Counted from the stretch's first letter, positions 37,319 through 46,579 are shown. The stretch: 64,000 nt of DNA from Providencia rettgeri (GCF_041075285.1 NZ_CP163512.1:1736001-1800000); one strand, 5' to 3'. Numbers and translations are program-made. The notes: generated by a model from the sequence alone, not told the origin.

Positions 37319-37780
37319 CTAAAGTGGCAACGCATAAGTGACTTTGACCGTTTCCATAGGTACTTCGGTCTTAATGCTTTGAATACTGTTAATTTGCGTT
37401 AAATGATCAGCATGAAAACGGCGATACGATGCAAGATCTTCGGTAACAATACGAATTAGCGCATCACATTCCCCTGCCATCAGATGACATTCCACCACTT
37501 CTGGCATCTGTTTAATATCTTCTACAAACTGATTAATCGTCTTCGCGTCTTGTGTTTTAAACCAAATGCGGGCAAAAAGCGATAACCCTGCGCCTATTTT
37601 TGCGCCATCAAGCACTGCCACATAACGCTTTATCACACCAGCTTCCTCCAGCAACTTTACGCGGCGCAAGCATGGAGATGGTGACAGGCCAACTTCTTTA
37701 GCGAGTTCAATATTCTGTATTTTTCCATCCCGCTGTAGAACCTGTAAAATACGTCTATCTATGGCATCCAGTTTTATCAT
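37319..37780 (-). CDS. Lrp/AsnC-family transcriptional regulator
   Basis: A 153-residue regulator: N-terminal HTH (LDAIDRRILQVLQRDGKIQNIELAKEVGLSPSPCLRRV) and a C-terminal RAM ligand-binding domain. It is divergent from the amino-acid exporter gene across a 171-bp AT-rich region, so it probably controls that exporter in response to an amino acid. Confidence 0.92.
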   Translation of the reverse strand: MIKLDAIDRRILQVLQRDGKIQNIELAKEVGLSPSPCLRRVKLLEEAGVIKRYVAVLDGAKIGAGLSLFARIWFKTQDAKTINQFVEDIKQMPEVVECHLMAGECDALIRIVTEDLASYRRFHADHLTQINSIQSIKTEVPMETVKVTYALPL

Positions 37781-37951
37781 TTATAACCCCATTGAAATTT
37801 GACACTCATTTTCAATTAAAAATTAATATTGAATGCTAATTAATAATCATTTTTAAGCAAGAAAACAACCCTATTCTACCGCATTATCGCTATAATTTTT
37901 ACGCAACTGGCCAGTTGCCTCATTAACAATAAAAACCAAAGAGGTCATCAA

Positions 37952-38563
37952 ATGGAGTTACAAACATTGCTATTATTCAGTGCTACCGTGATCCCGCTGG
38001 TTTGCACCCCTGGTCCAGATATTTTATTTATTTCAGCACAAGGGATCTCGGGGGGAACGAGTGCAGCTTGGAAAGCCAATTTCGGCATTATTTTAGGTTA
38101 TGTCGCCCATGCAATACTGGCCGCACTTGGACTGGCCGCGATTGTCGCAGCCTCACCGATAATATTTCATACCATAAAATGGGTAGGCGTTGCCTATGTG
38201 GCATACCTTGCTGTACGAATGTTAATATCTGCAATGAAGGTCAGTGAGGCCAAAATTCAAAAAGTGTCTAACCACGCGGTGATCGGTAAGGCATTTTTGA
38301 CCAGTTTCCTTAATCCGAAAGGCCTATTGGTCTATTTTGCAATTTTACCTAACTTCATTCAGTTAGGTGAAAGTGTTGCTCTGCAATCCCTCATGCTTTC
38401 CGCCACCTTTATTTTATCTTGTGTGATAATTTATGGGGTGATTGGGATGTTATTTGCGTCCATGCATAAAAAACAGTGTTATAACGACAATAAACGACGC
38501 GTCACAGAAGGCGTTGCAGGTGGTCTATTAACCTTTGCGGCTATTGGTTTAGCGACTAGCTAA
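37952..38563 (+). CDS. LysE/RhtB-family amino-acid exporter
   Basis: A 203-residue protein with about six membrane segments and the RhtB family start (LLFSATVIPLVCTPGPDILFI). A second family motif, AFLTSFLNPKGLLVYFAILPNF, is near residue 112. It exports an amino acid or derivative from the cytoplasm; the substrate is unknown. It is divergent from an Lrp regulator, and its stop overlaps that of the convergent ves gene by four bases. Confidence 0.9.
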   Translation: MELQTLLLFSATVIPLVCTPGPDILFISAQGISGGTSAAWKANFGIILGYVAHAILAALGLAAIVAASPIIFHTIKWVGVAYVAYLAVRMLISAMKVSEAKIQKVSNHAVIGKAFLTSFLNPKGLLVYFAILPNFIQLGESVALQSLMLSATFILSCVIIYGVIGMLFASMHKKQCYNDNKRRVTEGVAGGLLTFAAIGLATS

Positions 38564-39126
38564 CGGGGAAACAGTTCAATCCAAATCAACTGGCTATCGG
38601 CACTCAGAGGAGTCACCTCACCCTCGCCGATATCCGGTAACCACCAGCCACCTTGCCCAGCGGCCATTCGCTTACAACTTCCACCAGATACAGCCCACTC
38701 GCCACTCAGTACAAAAACTAAGCCTGCTTGATTGGTCGGTAATTTATCGCTGTCTGTGATCAAAGTGCTTGTTGCTGACCATCTGTCTGCGCGAAAAATA
38801 AAATTTAATAACCGTGTATTTGGTTGACTCACATTAACCGCGGCATATTGCTGCGCCGAAAACTGGGCATGATCCCCGATATGCTTTAACTGCTGAGTGA
38901 AGTTTTTATTATCGGTTAATGTTATTTTTTGATCATTGAGCAAAACAACCAACCTTTCACCTTCTGCGTAGCGTTTAAGGTAACTATCTTGGTTGATCGT
39001 GGCAATACTTGCACGTAATGAATAATCCGAGGCAACCGGCCAGCAAAAAACTTCTTGGCTGGCTCCCCCGCCATCATTCCATTCAAGATTAGGCAACTCA
39101 GTGATATCAAAACATTTAATTTTCAC
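38560..39126 (-). CDS. ves: HutD/Ves-family cupin protein
   Basis: About 188 residues. I choose a GTG start at 39126 because GGGAGG lies four bases before it; the longer ATG form adds nine residues without a site. The family signature is clear: FDITELPNLEWNDGGGASQEV, then SLRASIATINQDSYLKRYAEGERLVVLL. Ves (HutD-like) proteins are small cupins of uncertain function; in E. coli Ves is linked to cold and stress. Confidence 0.85.
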   Translation of the reverse strand: MKIKCFDITELPNLEWNDGGGASQEVFCWPVASDYSLRASIATINQDSYLKRYAEGERLVVLLNDQKITLTDNKNFTQQLKHIGDHAQFSAQQYAAVNVSQPNTRLLNFIFRADRWSATSTLITDSDKLPTNQAGLVFVLSGEWAVSGGSCKRMAAGQGGWWLPDIGEGEVTPLSADSQLIWIELFPR

Positions 39127-39222
39127 ATTACCTCCCAAAACGTTGTCATTCACTGTTTTAGACTTGTACTTAGAGTCGCAAAGTTAGTCTCCTCAGGCAA
39201 TGAATTTGCAACGATAATGTGA

Positions 39223-39496
39223 CTAGGGACTGTTTATCTTTGATGGTCAATTTTTATTCGAATTAAAGCCATTTTAGCCAAGGGGAGAGGTTCGCCGTCG
39301 AGTGAACCTCTCAACGCAGCATTAAATGAGTGAAACGTGCGTTAATCACCCCCGTAGAGCAGCGTTTAGTGTTTAGGGGCAATGGTTTATTCAAATTGTC
39401 TTCAGTCTGTACGATGGCTACATTTAGTCATTTTTGGGATTATTTATTAACCCCTTTTAGCGGTTAAAATCAGCAGAAAAGATAAACAGCACCTAG
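39223..39496. mobile_element. MITE-like dispersed repeat, copy 1 (274 bp)
   Basis: Starts CTAGGGACTGTTTATC and ends GATAAACAGCACCTAG, so imperfect terminal inverted repeats (consensus GGGGCTGTTTATCTTTG) are bordered by CTAG on both sides. The interior contains a 9-bp hairpin (GAGAGGTTC/GAACCTCTC at ~39286-39312) and no gene. It aligns over its whole length with copy 3 (52346-52592, inverted). Its right end supplies the stop codon of the MocR gene. Confidence 0.82.
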
Positions 39497-40917
39497 TCAC
39501 GCTTCTCTTTAATTAAATAGTGACATAAACGCCCTAACGTTTTCATCGCCTCTTCAATACGCTCAGTCCATGTAAAAGAGACATTCAAACGAAATGCATG
39601 GTTAAACTGTTCACTTGTGGAAAACATGCTACCCGGCGCAATACTAATACCTTCTTTTAATGCGAGTTGATATAAGCGTAGTGCATTAAACGGCGGTTCA
39701 AATTCTAGCCACAAAAAGTACCCACCTTTGGGCATATTCACTTTTACTGAAGAGGGCATATATTTGGCTATTGCCCCTAACATCAAGTGCTGCCTTTGTT
39801 CCATCGTGACCCGTAACTTACGGAGGTGGCTATCATAGCCTCCTAAAGAGAGGTATTCTGCAATAGCAAGTTGTGTTGGAACGCTAGCTGAAACAGTACT
39901 CATCATCTGCAGATGCTGAATTTTTGTTGCATGATGGCCAGCAGCAACCCATCCCACACGATATCCAGGTGCTAAACACTTCGAAAACGACGAACAGTGA
40001 AAAAAGTGTCCTTTGGTATCTAAGGCCTTTGCAGGAATAGGCTGCTTACTACCAAAATAGAGTTCGCCATAAACATCATCCTCAATTAACGCAATTTGCT
40101 GTTTATTTAAAATATCAACTAATCGCTTTTTATTGGCTTGCGGCATTGTACCGCCGAGTGGGTTTTGATAATGAGTCATTAACCAACAGGCTTTGATGGG
40201 GTATTTATCGACAACCTCGTCTAAAGCATCAAGATCAATACCAAACAAAGGATCGGTTTTAATGGCGATAGCTTTGAGTTTTAACCGCTCAATGGCCTGT
40301 AATGAGCCATAAAATGCAGGGGATTCAATCACAACCCAATCCCCAGGTTGAGTGACCGACTGTAAACTTAACACCAATGATTCCATCGCGCCTGCGGTGA
40401 TCACAATTTCATCGGGGGCGACATGGATACCTTGCGTTGCATAACGTTGGGCAATATTGCGACGTAACTGCTCATTTCCGGGGGGCAAATTAGCAGGGGT
40501 ATTAAATTTGGATAAACGCCTTGCTACCGATGCTAATGATTTGGCCAGCTTCGGGTCATCCAATAACGCAGGTTCTGGAAATGCGGAGCCAAATGGGATA
40601 ATATCAGGATCCTTACAAGCCTGTAATACCCCAAATATCGAGGCGTTAATCTCTACATTTTCATTTAAATGTAGTCCTTTTCCCCCTTTTGCTGCCGCAA
40701 AAGCGTTATTTCGGTTGGCGACATAATATCCAGACTGTGGACGTGCGGCGACCCATCCTTGGCTTTCAAGTAATTGGTACGCTTGTACTACCGTCATTAG
40801 ACTCAGACCTGATTGTTTAACACTTTCCCTCAGTGAAGGCAATCTGTCACCCACTTGCCAGATATTGTCTTCAATTTGTTGACGAATTTGTGCTGCTAAT
40901 TGTTCATATCTCGTCAT
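39493..40917 (-). CDS. MocR/GabR-type regulator (GntR HTH plus aminotransferase-like domain)
   Basis: A 474-residue fusion of a GntR winged helix (MTRYEQLAAQIRQQIEDNIWQVGDRLPSLRES) and a class-I aminotransferase fold. The PLP lysine region is present (FHCSSFSKCLAPGYRVGW). MocR proteins bind PLP or an external aldimine and act as transcription factors. The neighbours do not reveal the target; the gene is divergent from the cytochrome bd genes. Its TAG stop lies inside the CTAG at the end of the MITE-like repeat, so the insertion has redefined the C terminus. Confidence 0.9.
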   Translation of the reverse strand: MTRYEQLAAQIRQQIEDNIWQVGDRLPSLRESVKQSGLSLMTVVQAYQLLESQGWVAARPQSGYYVANRNNAFAAAKGGKGLHLNENVEINASIFGVLQACKDPDIIPFGSAFPEPALLDDPKLAKSLASVARRLSKFNTPANLPPGNEQLRRNIAQRYATQGIHVAPDEIVITAGAMESLVLSLQSVTQPGDWVVIESPAFYGSLQAIERLKLKAIAIKTDPLFGIDLDALDEVVDKYPIKACWLMTHYQNPLGGTMPQANKKRLVDILNKQQIALIEDDVYGELYFGSKQPIPAKALDTKGHFFHCSSFSKCLAPGYRVGWVAAGHHATKIQHLQMMSTVSASVPTQLAIAEYLSLGGYDSHLRKLRVTMEQRQHLMLGAIAKYMPSSVKVNMPKGGYFLWLEFEPPFNALRLYQLALKEGISIAPGSMFSTSEQFNHAFRLNVSFTWTERIEEAMKTLGRLCHYLIKEKRD

Positions 40918-40927
40918 AGCCGCCTCA

Positions 40928-40969
40928 ACTGTTATAGTTAATATCTCTTTAATTGTTACTATTATAGTT
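40928..40969. promoter_or_regulatory. Direct-repeat operator for the MocR-type regulator
   Basis: ACTGTTATAGTT at 40928 and ACTATTATAGTT at 40958 are direct repeats exactly 30 bp (about three helical turns) apart, next to the regulator start. An inverted AACTATAA lies near 41016. MocR/GabR dimers typically bind spaced direct repeats. Confidence 0.55.
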
Positions 40970-41161
40970 TATCGTCTCATGTTCTACTTATCCACACATT
41001 CACCTGACTTTTTTTAACTATAAGCACAAACCATTTTTAGTCGGATTGCGACATTTTGCATATCGGTGTGAGCAATTTTTTTAGCTAGGGATAAGCGCCT
41101 TAATTGTCACCACCAAGGCTTTAAATGCGGCGTGCACTTACATATCCACTCAGGGGTTAAT

Positions 41162-42499
41162 ATGTTTGGACTAACTGCGCTGGAACTTGCCCGTATACAA
41201 TTCGCGTTTACGGTCTCGTTCCATATTATTTTCCCGGCCATTACCATTGGGCTAGCAAGTTATCTTGCCGTGCTACAAGGTTTATGGCTAAAAACACGTG
41301 ACGAAGACTATATAAAACTGTTCCATTTCTGGGCTAAGGTTTTTGCGGTTAATTTTGGTATGGGCGTCGTATCAGGATTGGTAATGGCATACCAATTTGG
41401 CACCAACTGGAGCTTTTTTTCAGACTTTGCAGGCGGGATCACAGGACCGCTACTCACTTATGAAGTGTTAACTGCCTTTTTCCTTGAAGCCGGTTTCCTT
41501 GGCGTAATGCTGTTTGGTATGAACCGTGTGGGTGAAAAGCTACACTTTTTTGCCACTTGTATGGTGGCACTTGGCACCATTATTTCTACTTTCTGGATTT
41601 TGGCTTCCAACAGCTTTATGCAGACGCCACAAGGTTTTGAAATCATCGATGGTCGCATTGTTCCCGTTGATTGGCTGGCCGTCATTTTCAACCCATCATT
41701 CCCGTACCGTTTATTACACATGACCACTGCGGCCTTCTTAGCTGCGGCATTCTTTATTGGTGCCTCTGCAGCATGGCATTTGCTCAAAGGTAACCAATCC
41801 AGCGCGATGAAGAAAATGTTTTCCATGTCGCTGTGGCTGATTTTAGTTTTAGCTCCTCTCCAAGCGTTAATTGGTGATGCCCATGGCTTAAATACGTTGA
41901 AACATCAGCCTGTTAAAGTAGCTGCGATGGAAGGCCACTGGGAAAACAAACCGGGTGAAGCAACACCGCTTATCTTATTTGGTATTCCTAACCAAGAGAA
42001 AGAAAAAACCGAGTATGCCATTGAAATTCCTTATCTCGCGAGCCTGATTTTAACCCATAGCATTGATAAACAAGTGCCCGCGTTAAAAGAGTACGCGCCA
42101 GAAGACCGCCCTAATGTCTTTATGGTGTTCTGGTCGTTCCGTGTGATGGTCGGCTTAGGTTTATTAATGATAGCGGCTGGGGTTTGGGGTTTATGGTTAC
42201 GTTACCGTAAAAACCTCTACCGCTCTAAGACATTCCTGCGCTTTATGTTTTTGATGGCCCCATCCGGCCTGATCGCTATTTTGGCAGGGTGGTTTACCAC
42301 AGAAATAGGTCGTCAGCCATGGGTCGTGTATGGATTACAACGCACCTCAGACGCGGTTAGTGCGCATGGTGAAATACACATGAGTATCAGTTTAATCACC
42401 TTTTTTGTGGTTTACGGCGGCGTATTCGGCATCGGCTACATGTACATGATGAAATTAATTCGTAAAGGTATCGCGGAGGACGCAGCACATGGGCATTGA
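41162..42499 (+). CDS. cydA: Cytochrome bd-type quinol oxidase subunit I (CioA-like, short Q-loop)
   Basis: A 445-residue membrane protein; the ATG at 41162 follows an AGGGG site. The start (FGLTALELARIQFAFTVSFHIIFPAITIG, with heme-ligand His21) and the GRQPWVVYGLQRT motif are those of subunit I. It is shorter than E. coli CydA because the quinol loop lacks the long insertion, as in cyanide-insensitive (CioA) oxidases. With subunit II it reduces O2 to water with electrons from quinol. The subunit II start overlaps by 11 bases. Confidence 0.92.
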   Translation: MFGLTALELARIQFAFTVSFHIIFPAITIGLASYLAVLQGLWLKTRDEDYIKLFHFWAKVFAVNFGMGVVSGLVMAYQFGTNWSFFSDFAGGITGPLLTYEVLTAFFLEAGFLGVMLFGMNRVGEKLHFFATCMVALGTIISTFWILASNSFMQTPQGFEIIDGRIVPVDWLAVIFNPSFPYRLLHMTTAAFLAAAFFIGASAAWHLLKGNQSSAMKKMFSMSLWLILVLAPLQALIGDAHGLNTLKHQPVKVAAMEGHWENKPGEATPLILFGIPNQEKEKTEYAIEIPYLASLILTHSIDKQVPALKEYAPEDRPNVFMVFWSFRVMVGLGLLMIAAGVWGLWLRYRKNLYRSKTFLRFMFLMAPSGLIAILAGWFTTEIGRQPWVVYGLQRTSDAVSAHGEIHMSISLITFFVVYGGVFGIGYMYMMKLIRKGIAEDAAHGH

Positions 42500-43499
42500 T
42501 TTACCTCTCATTTGGTTTGTCATCATCGTATTTAGTATGCTGATGTATATCGTAATGGATGGCTTCGATTTGGGGATCGGTATTCTTTACCCTGCCCTAA
42601 AAGATAGCCAAGACCGCGACTTAATGATGAACAGCGTTGCCCCTGTGTGGGATGGGAACGAAACGTGGCTAGTACTTGGTGGTGCCGCTTTATTTGGAGC
42701 TTTCCCCCTCGCCTACGCGATAGTGTTAGATGCGTTATCAATTCCACTAACTTTTATGTTATTAGCTTTGATTTTCCGGGGTGTGGCGTTTGAATTTCGC
42801 TTTAGAGCCGATGAATCTCACCGCCGTCATTGGGATCACGCATTTATCTGGGGATCTATTTTCGCCACCTTTGTGCAAGGTGTTGTAGTCGGTGCCTTTA
42901 TCCAAGGTTTCCACGTGGAAAACAGAACCTTTATCGGGGGATACTTCGATTGGTTTGCCCCCTTCCCACTGTTTTGTGGTTTTGGTTTAGTTGTCGCTTA
43001 TGCCTTATTGGCTTGCGGCTGGCTAATCATGAAAACACAGGGCCACTTGCGTCGTACAATGTACCGCCTTCTACGTCCTTTAACTTTACTGATGGTTACG
43101 GTTATTGCCGTGATCAGCCTATGGACCCCCATGTTAAATGAAGCCATTTTTGACCGCTGGTTCACGCTGCCAAATCTGTTCTTTTTCTTACCTGTCCCAT
43201 TATTGGTGTTGGGTTGCACAGGGGTGATCTTTAAAAGTGCGAAGCGCCAACAACATGATAGTGTTCCATTTTTGTCTGCATTAATGTTGATATTCCTTGG
43301 CTTTACTGGTCTTGGGATCAGCATCTGGCCGACGCTTATTCCACCTGCAATCAGTTTCCGTGACGCGGCGGGCCCATCAGAAAGTTTAGGCTTTATGCTA
43401 GTGGGTGCGTTATTTATTATTCCTGTTATTTTGGTTTATACCTATTGGAGTTACTATGTCTTCAGAGGAAAAATTACCCCAGACCAAGGCTACCACTGA
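42489..43499 (+). CDS. cydB: Cytochrome bd-type quinol oxidase subunit II (CioB/CydB)
   Basis: A 336-residue protein with eight or nine membrane segments and the CydB motif MDGFDLGIGILYP near residue 19, then WDGNETWLVLGGAALF. It is the structural partner of subunit I. The 3' end overlaps the small third subunit gene by 44 bases. Confidence 0.94.
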   Translation: MGIDLPLIWFVIIVFSMLMYIVMDGFDLGIGILYPALKDSQDRDLMMNSVAPVWDGNETWLVLGGAALFGAFPLAYAIVLDALSIPLTFMLLALIFRGVAFEFRFRADESHRRHWDHAFIWGSIFATFVQGVVVGAFIQGFHVENRTFIGGYFDWFAPFPLFCGFGLVVAYALLACGWLIMKTQGHLRRTMYRLLRPLTLLMVTVIAVISLWTPMLNEAIFDRWFTLPNLFFFLPVPLLVLGCTGVIFKSAKRQQHDSVPFLSALMLIFLGFTGLGISIWPTLIPPAISFRDAAGPSESLGFMLVGALFIIPVILVYTYWSYYVFRGKITPDQGYH

Positions 43500-43635
43500 T
43501 AACGCAGTGGCATCCCCTTGGTGGAAAAAACTCGGTTGGATGGCACTCATCTGGCTGGGAAGCGTGTTAGCACTGTTTGCTTTTTCTTCCGTATTTAAGT
43601 TGATGATGACTGCTGCCGGGATGAAAGTGAAATAG
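43456..43635 (+). CDS. DUF2474 small subunit of the CioAB-type oxidase
   Basis: A 59-residue single-pass protein starting at the ATG at 43456 inside the 3' end of cydB. The pattern PWWKKLGWMALIWLGSVLAL...LMMTAAGMK is the DUF2474 signature. Such proteins are the CydX counterpart of Cio-type oxidases and probably stabilise the hemes. Confidence 0.88.
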   Translation: MSSEEKLPQTKATTDNAVASPWWKKLGWMALIWLGSVLALFAFSSVFKLMMTAAGMKVK

Positions 43636-43643
43636 ATTATACC

Positions 43644-43677
43644 AGTGCCTTATGGTGACTCATAAGGCACTTTTTTA
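43644..43677 (+). terminator. Terminator of the bd-oxidase operon
   Basis: AGTGCCTTATG and CATAAGGCACT form a perfect 11-bp stem with a 6-base loop, followed by TTTTTT, 9 bp after the small subunit gene. Confidence 0.9.
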
Positions 43678-43737
43678 TTGGTTTGTGTGAAGCAGATTGA
43701 ATAAATATAAATGGGTATATAATTAATATTCATGATA

Positions 43738-43779
43738 TGATAATGATAATAATTACCAAATAATAAAATTATCATTAAT
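43738..43779 (+). promoter_or_regulatory. Fur boxes upstream of the siderophore-interacting protein gene
   Basis: TGATAATGATAATAATTA at 43738 and AATTATCATTAAT at 43767 resemble Fur sites. They lie 15-56 bp upstream of the GTG start. Confidence 0.75.
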
Positions 43780-43793
43780 GAAGGAGAACGTCC

Positions 43794-44633
43794 GTGGCTA
43801 CTGAACAATCCGTTGAAAAAAATATCTACCGCCCGGCGCCACCGCAGCTTATTCAAGTTAAATCCATTACTGATGTCAGCCCTTCTATTCGTAGTATTAC
43901 TTTCACCGGTGAGAAGCTCGCCGACTACCCAACAGAGTGCGAAGGTGGACACTTAAAAATCTTTTTAGCACCTGATTTAGCCAGCCCACCTGCTTTGCCT
44001 ATCCTTAGTAAAGAGGGGCGCAGTTGGCCTGAAGGTAAACCTCGCCCATTTGTACGCACTTATACAGTTAGAGCGATCCGCCCTGAAGTCAGGGAAATTG
44101 ATATTGAATTTGCTATGCATGATGGGGCAACAGGACCGGCGTATTTATTTGCTCGCGATGCAAAACCGGGGCATTGGATGGGGATCACCAATCCGGGGGG
44201 GCCAGATCCACTGTTACCAATCAGAAAACACTATTTTATGGCAGGAGATGCCAGTTCGCTGCCAGCCATTGCCGCATTATTAGAAAAAATGCCCGCAGAT
44301 GCACAAGGGAAAGTGGTTTTACGCTTAGATAAGCACGCAGATATACGTCCACTTAACAAACCCGAGCAGGTTGAAATTATCTGGATTTGTGGCGATATCA
44401 ATAAAACAGCTGAATTAATTAGTACATTTAAATCTTGGCAGATCCCTGCCACAGATTGCGCATTCTGGATTGCAGGTGAAGACCAAATTATTCGTGATTT
44501 ACGTCGTTTTATTCGTCGTGAAAAAGGATTTGGCCGCGATGATATCTATGCAATCCCATACTGGCGCTTTGGTTACGATGAAGAAGGTTATCACCATGAA
44601 CGCCATGCTGTGATGGATAACCCTGACGATTAA
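43794..44633 (+). CDS. viuB: Siderophore-interacting flavoprotein (ViuB/SIP family ferric reductase)
   Basis: A 279-residue NAD(P)H-dependent ferric-siderophore reductase. GTG start with AAGGAG nine bases before. FAD-domain motifs include RPFVRTYTVRAIRPEVREIDIEF and GPAYLFARDAKPGHWMGITNPGG; the NAD-binding half ends with IRRFIRREKGF-like and YWRFGYDEEGYHHER, a typical SIP C terminus. It releases iron from imported siderophores in the cytoplasm. The Fur-type promoter supports iron control. Confidence 0.92.
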   Translation: MATEQSVEKNIYRPAPPQLIQVKSITDVSPSIRSITFTGEKLADYPTECEGGHLKIFLAPDLASPPALPILSKEGRSWPEGKPRPFVRTYTVRAIRPEVREIDIEFAMHDGATGPAYLFARDAKPGHWMGITNPGGPDPLLPIRKHYFMAGDASSLPAIAALLEKMPADAQGKVVLRLDKHADIRPLNKPEQVEIIWICGDINKTAELISTFKSWQIPATDCAFWIAGEDQIIRDLRRFIRREKGFGRDDIYAIPYWRFGYDEEGYHHERHAVMDNPDD

Positions 44634-44654
44634 TTCGCCCTCATTTACCCTCAA

Positions 44655-44685
44655 CGCTTATCAGTGGCTCCATCGCTGATAAGCG
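44655..44685. other. Stem-loop after viuB
   Basis: CGCTTATCAG (44655) and CTGATAAGCG (ending 44685) make a perfect 10-bp stem with an 11-base loop. No T-run follows, so it may be an RNA-stabilising structure or a weak terminator. Confidence 0.5.
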
Positions 44686-44757
44686 CCTCTTAAACATTCG
44701 TCTCTCTTTTTTAGTCTCTATTTCATTTGCTTGATTAGGTTTATTTTTTTATTGCAT

Positions 44758-44780
44758 GAAATGTTATGTTATAACATAAT
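44758..44780 (+). promoter_or_regulatory. Zur box upstream of zinT
   Basis: GAAATGTTATG-TTATAACATAAT, a palindromic match to the enterobacterial Zur site (ATGTTAT/ATAACAT halves), lies 35 bp upstream of the chosen zinT start. Confidence 0.85.
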
Positions 44781-44814
44781 AAAAATATGTTTTTTATCTC
44801 AATAGGAAATGATC

Positions 44815-45468
44815 GTGCATAAATATACCTTTCTCAACGCAGCAGTTAGCGCCATTTTTGCCATTAGCAGCTTTTCTGCTATTGCGCACGGTTCACACAG
44901 CCACACACATCCACAATCCGAAAAAGCCCTTCAAGCCGCAAAAGGTATTTTTGACGATAGTGATGTCAAAGACCGCACATTAACTGATTGGCAAGGGATA
45001 TGGGTTTCTGTGAATCCGTTATTGTTAAATGGCAAGCTTGATCCTGTTTTAGAAAGCAAGGCTCAGAAAAACAAAGACAAAACGGTTGAAGAATACCGTG
45101 CTTACTATAAAAAAGGCTACGCAACAGATGTTGATACTATTGGTATTGAAAATAATGTGATTGAATTTACCCAAAACGGCGTCGTCAATAGCTGCCAATA
45201 TGCGTATTCAGGCTTTAAAATTTTACATTACGCTTCAGGTAAAAAAGGGGTTCGTTACTTGTTTGAGTGCCAAGATGCCAAATCAAAAGCACCGAAATAC
45301 ATTCAATTTAGTGACCACATTATCGAACCGCAAGCCTCAGGACATTTCCATTTATATATGGGTAATGGATCGCAAGAAAAGCTCTTAGAGCAGTTAGAAA
45401 ACTGGCCAACCTATTACCCCTATTCATTAACCGATGAACAAGTCATCCACGAAATGTTGCACCATTAA
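44815..45468 (+). CDS. zinT: Periplasmic zinc/cadmium-binding protein ZinT
   Basis: About 217 residues. An ATG at 44809 exists, but AGGA sits one base before it, so the GTG at 44815 (spacing seven) is the better start. There is a signal peptide, then a His-rich N terminus (HGSHSHTHP), and the ZinT/YodA core (LTDWQGIWVSVNPLL, then HFHLYMGNGSQEKLL and a terminal HEMLHH). It scavenges zinc and hands it to ZnuA. The Zur box upstream means expression on zinc starvation. A terminator follows. Confidence 0.93.
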   Translation: MHKYTFLNAAVSAIFAISSFSAIAHGSHSHTHPQSEKALQAAKGIFDDSDVKDRTLTDWQGIWVSVNPLLLNGKLDPVLESKAQKNKDKTVEEYRAYYKKGYATDVDTIGIENNVIEFTQNGVVNSCQYAYSGFKILHYASGKKGVRYLFECQDAKSKAPKYIQFSDHIIEPQASGHFHLYMGNGSQEKLLEQLENWPTYYPYSLTDEQVIHEMLHH

Positions 45469-45485
45469 TTATAAGTGACAGACAA

Positions 45486-45524
45486 AAAAATCTGCCCCGA
45501 TAATCACTTACGGGGCAGATTTTT
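45486..45524. terminator. Terminator of zinT
   Basis: AAAAATCTGCCCCG and CGGGGCAGATTTTT form a 14-bp stem with an 11-base loop; the A/T ends allow it to work on both strands. Confidence 0.9.
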
Positions 45525-45532
45525 AGCATTTT

Positions 45533-45648
45533 CTAGGGGCTGTTGAATGTTGCTGGTGAATTTGCATCCGAACTAAAGCCATTTTACGGATGGTATTTAA
45601 CCTTTTGTAGCTGCACTCATCCGTTGTGTTAAAGATAAACAGCCCTAG
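45533..45648. mobile_element. MITE-like dispersed repeat, copy 2 (116 bp, internal deletion)
   Basis: Begins CTAGGGGCTGTTGAA and ends AAAGATAAACAGCCCTAG; the left subterminal part (AACTAAAGCCATTTTA) matches copy 1 (AATTAAAGCCATTTTA). Most of the interior found in copies 1 and 3 is absent. CTAG borders both sides. It lies 10 bp from the phoH stop. Confidence 0.78.
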
Positions 45649-45657
45649 ACAAAACTA

Positions 45658-46443
45658 TTAGTCGTTATAGGCTAATAGTGCTTTATGGCATAGCTGAGAT
45701 CTCACGCAATCATCAATGGTAAAATTCACCATAGAGACCATTTCATCACTACTGAAACGTTGTAAAGCATCCGCAAGGCCAGATTGCACACCATCGGGTA
45801 AGTCACATTGGGTGACATCCCCATTAACAATAACCGTGACGTTCTCACCCAAGCGCGTTAAAAACATCTTCATTTGGGTAACAGTGACATTTTGCGCTTC
45901 ATCCAAAATCACAATCGCATTTTCAAAGGTTCGGCCGCGCATATAAGCAAATGGGGCAATTTCCACCTTCGCAATTTCAGGGCGCAAGCAATATTGCAGA
46001 AACGAGCTACCCAGCCTTTTCGCTAAAACGTCATATACCGGACGAAAATAGGGAGCAAATTTCTCTGACATATCCCCCGGTAAAAAGCCAAGATCTTCTT
46101 CTGCCTGAAGAACAGGCCTTGTCACGATGATTTTACTGATATCTTTATTAAATAATGCATCAGCGGCTAGCGCAGTACTGATGAAGGTTTTACCACAACC
46201 CGCTTCACCATTGGCAAAAATTAATTGCTTGTGTTTAATCGAATTAATATAGAGCTTTTGAGCTTCATTTCGTGGCAGGATTGGGGAGCCATCACGACGT
46301 TCTTTTGCCATACCGATAGGCTCGATGCCTGTCAATTCGGCAAAGGATGCAACGTTATTCATGTCAAATCGACCGGAACGTTCTTTACGTGATGAGCGTT
46401 TCATTTCACGACGTGCTTTTGTTGCGGCTTTCTGTCTACTCAT
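45658..46443 (-). CDS. phoH: Phosphate-starvation-inducible ATPase PhoH
   Basis: About 261 residues from the ATG at 46443 (MSRQKAATKARREMKR), preceded by a GGAAGGG site; an upstream in-frame ATG at 46476 lacks one. Walker A GEAGCGKT and Walker B VILDEAQNV are clear, with TRPVLQAEEDLGFLPGD and MFLTRLGENVTVIVNGD, all typical of PhoH. The protein is an ATPase/helicase-type enzyme of poorly known function. The promoter region carries a Pho box, a leader ORF and a terminator. Confidence 0.95.
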   Translation of the reverse strand: MSRQKAATKARREMKRSSRKERSGRFDMNNVASFAELTGIEPIGMAKERRDGSPILPRNEAQKLYINSIKHKQLIFANGEAGCGKTFISTALAADALFNKDISKIIVTRPVLQAEEDLGFLPGDMSEKFAPYFRPVYDVLAKRLGSSFLQYCLRPEIAKVEIAPFAYMRGRTFENAIVILDEAQNVTVTQMKMFLTRLGENVTVIVNGDVTQCDLPDGVQSGLADALQRFSSDEMVSMVNFTIDDCVRSQLCHKALLAYND

Positions 46444-46579
46444 AGTATTAACCCTTCCAGGTATCAGTGATGTCAATTTCAGATGACGAACTATTCAGAA
46501 CAGAGAGGAGCTCCCTTCAAGCTCTTAGTTAATGGTAAAACGGTGTAATACGGTTTAATCCTCTTTTTCAACTGGACAT

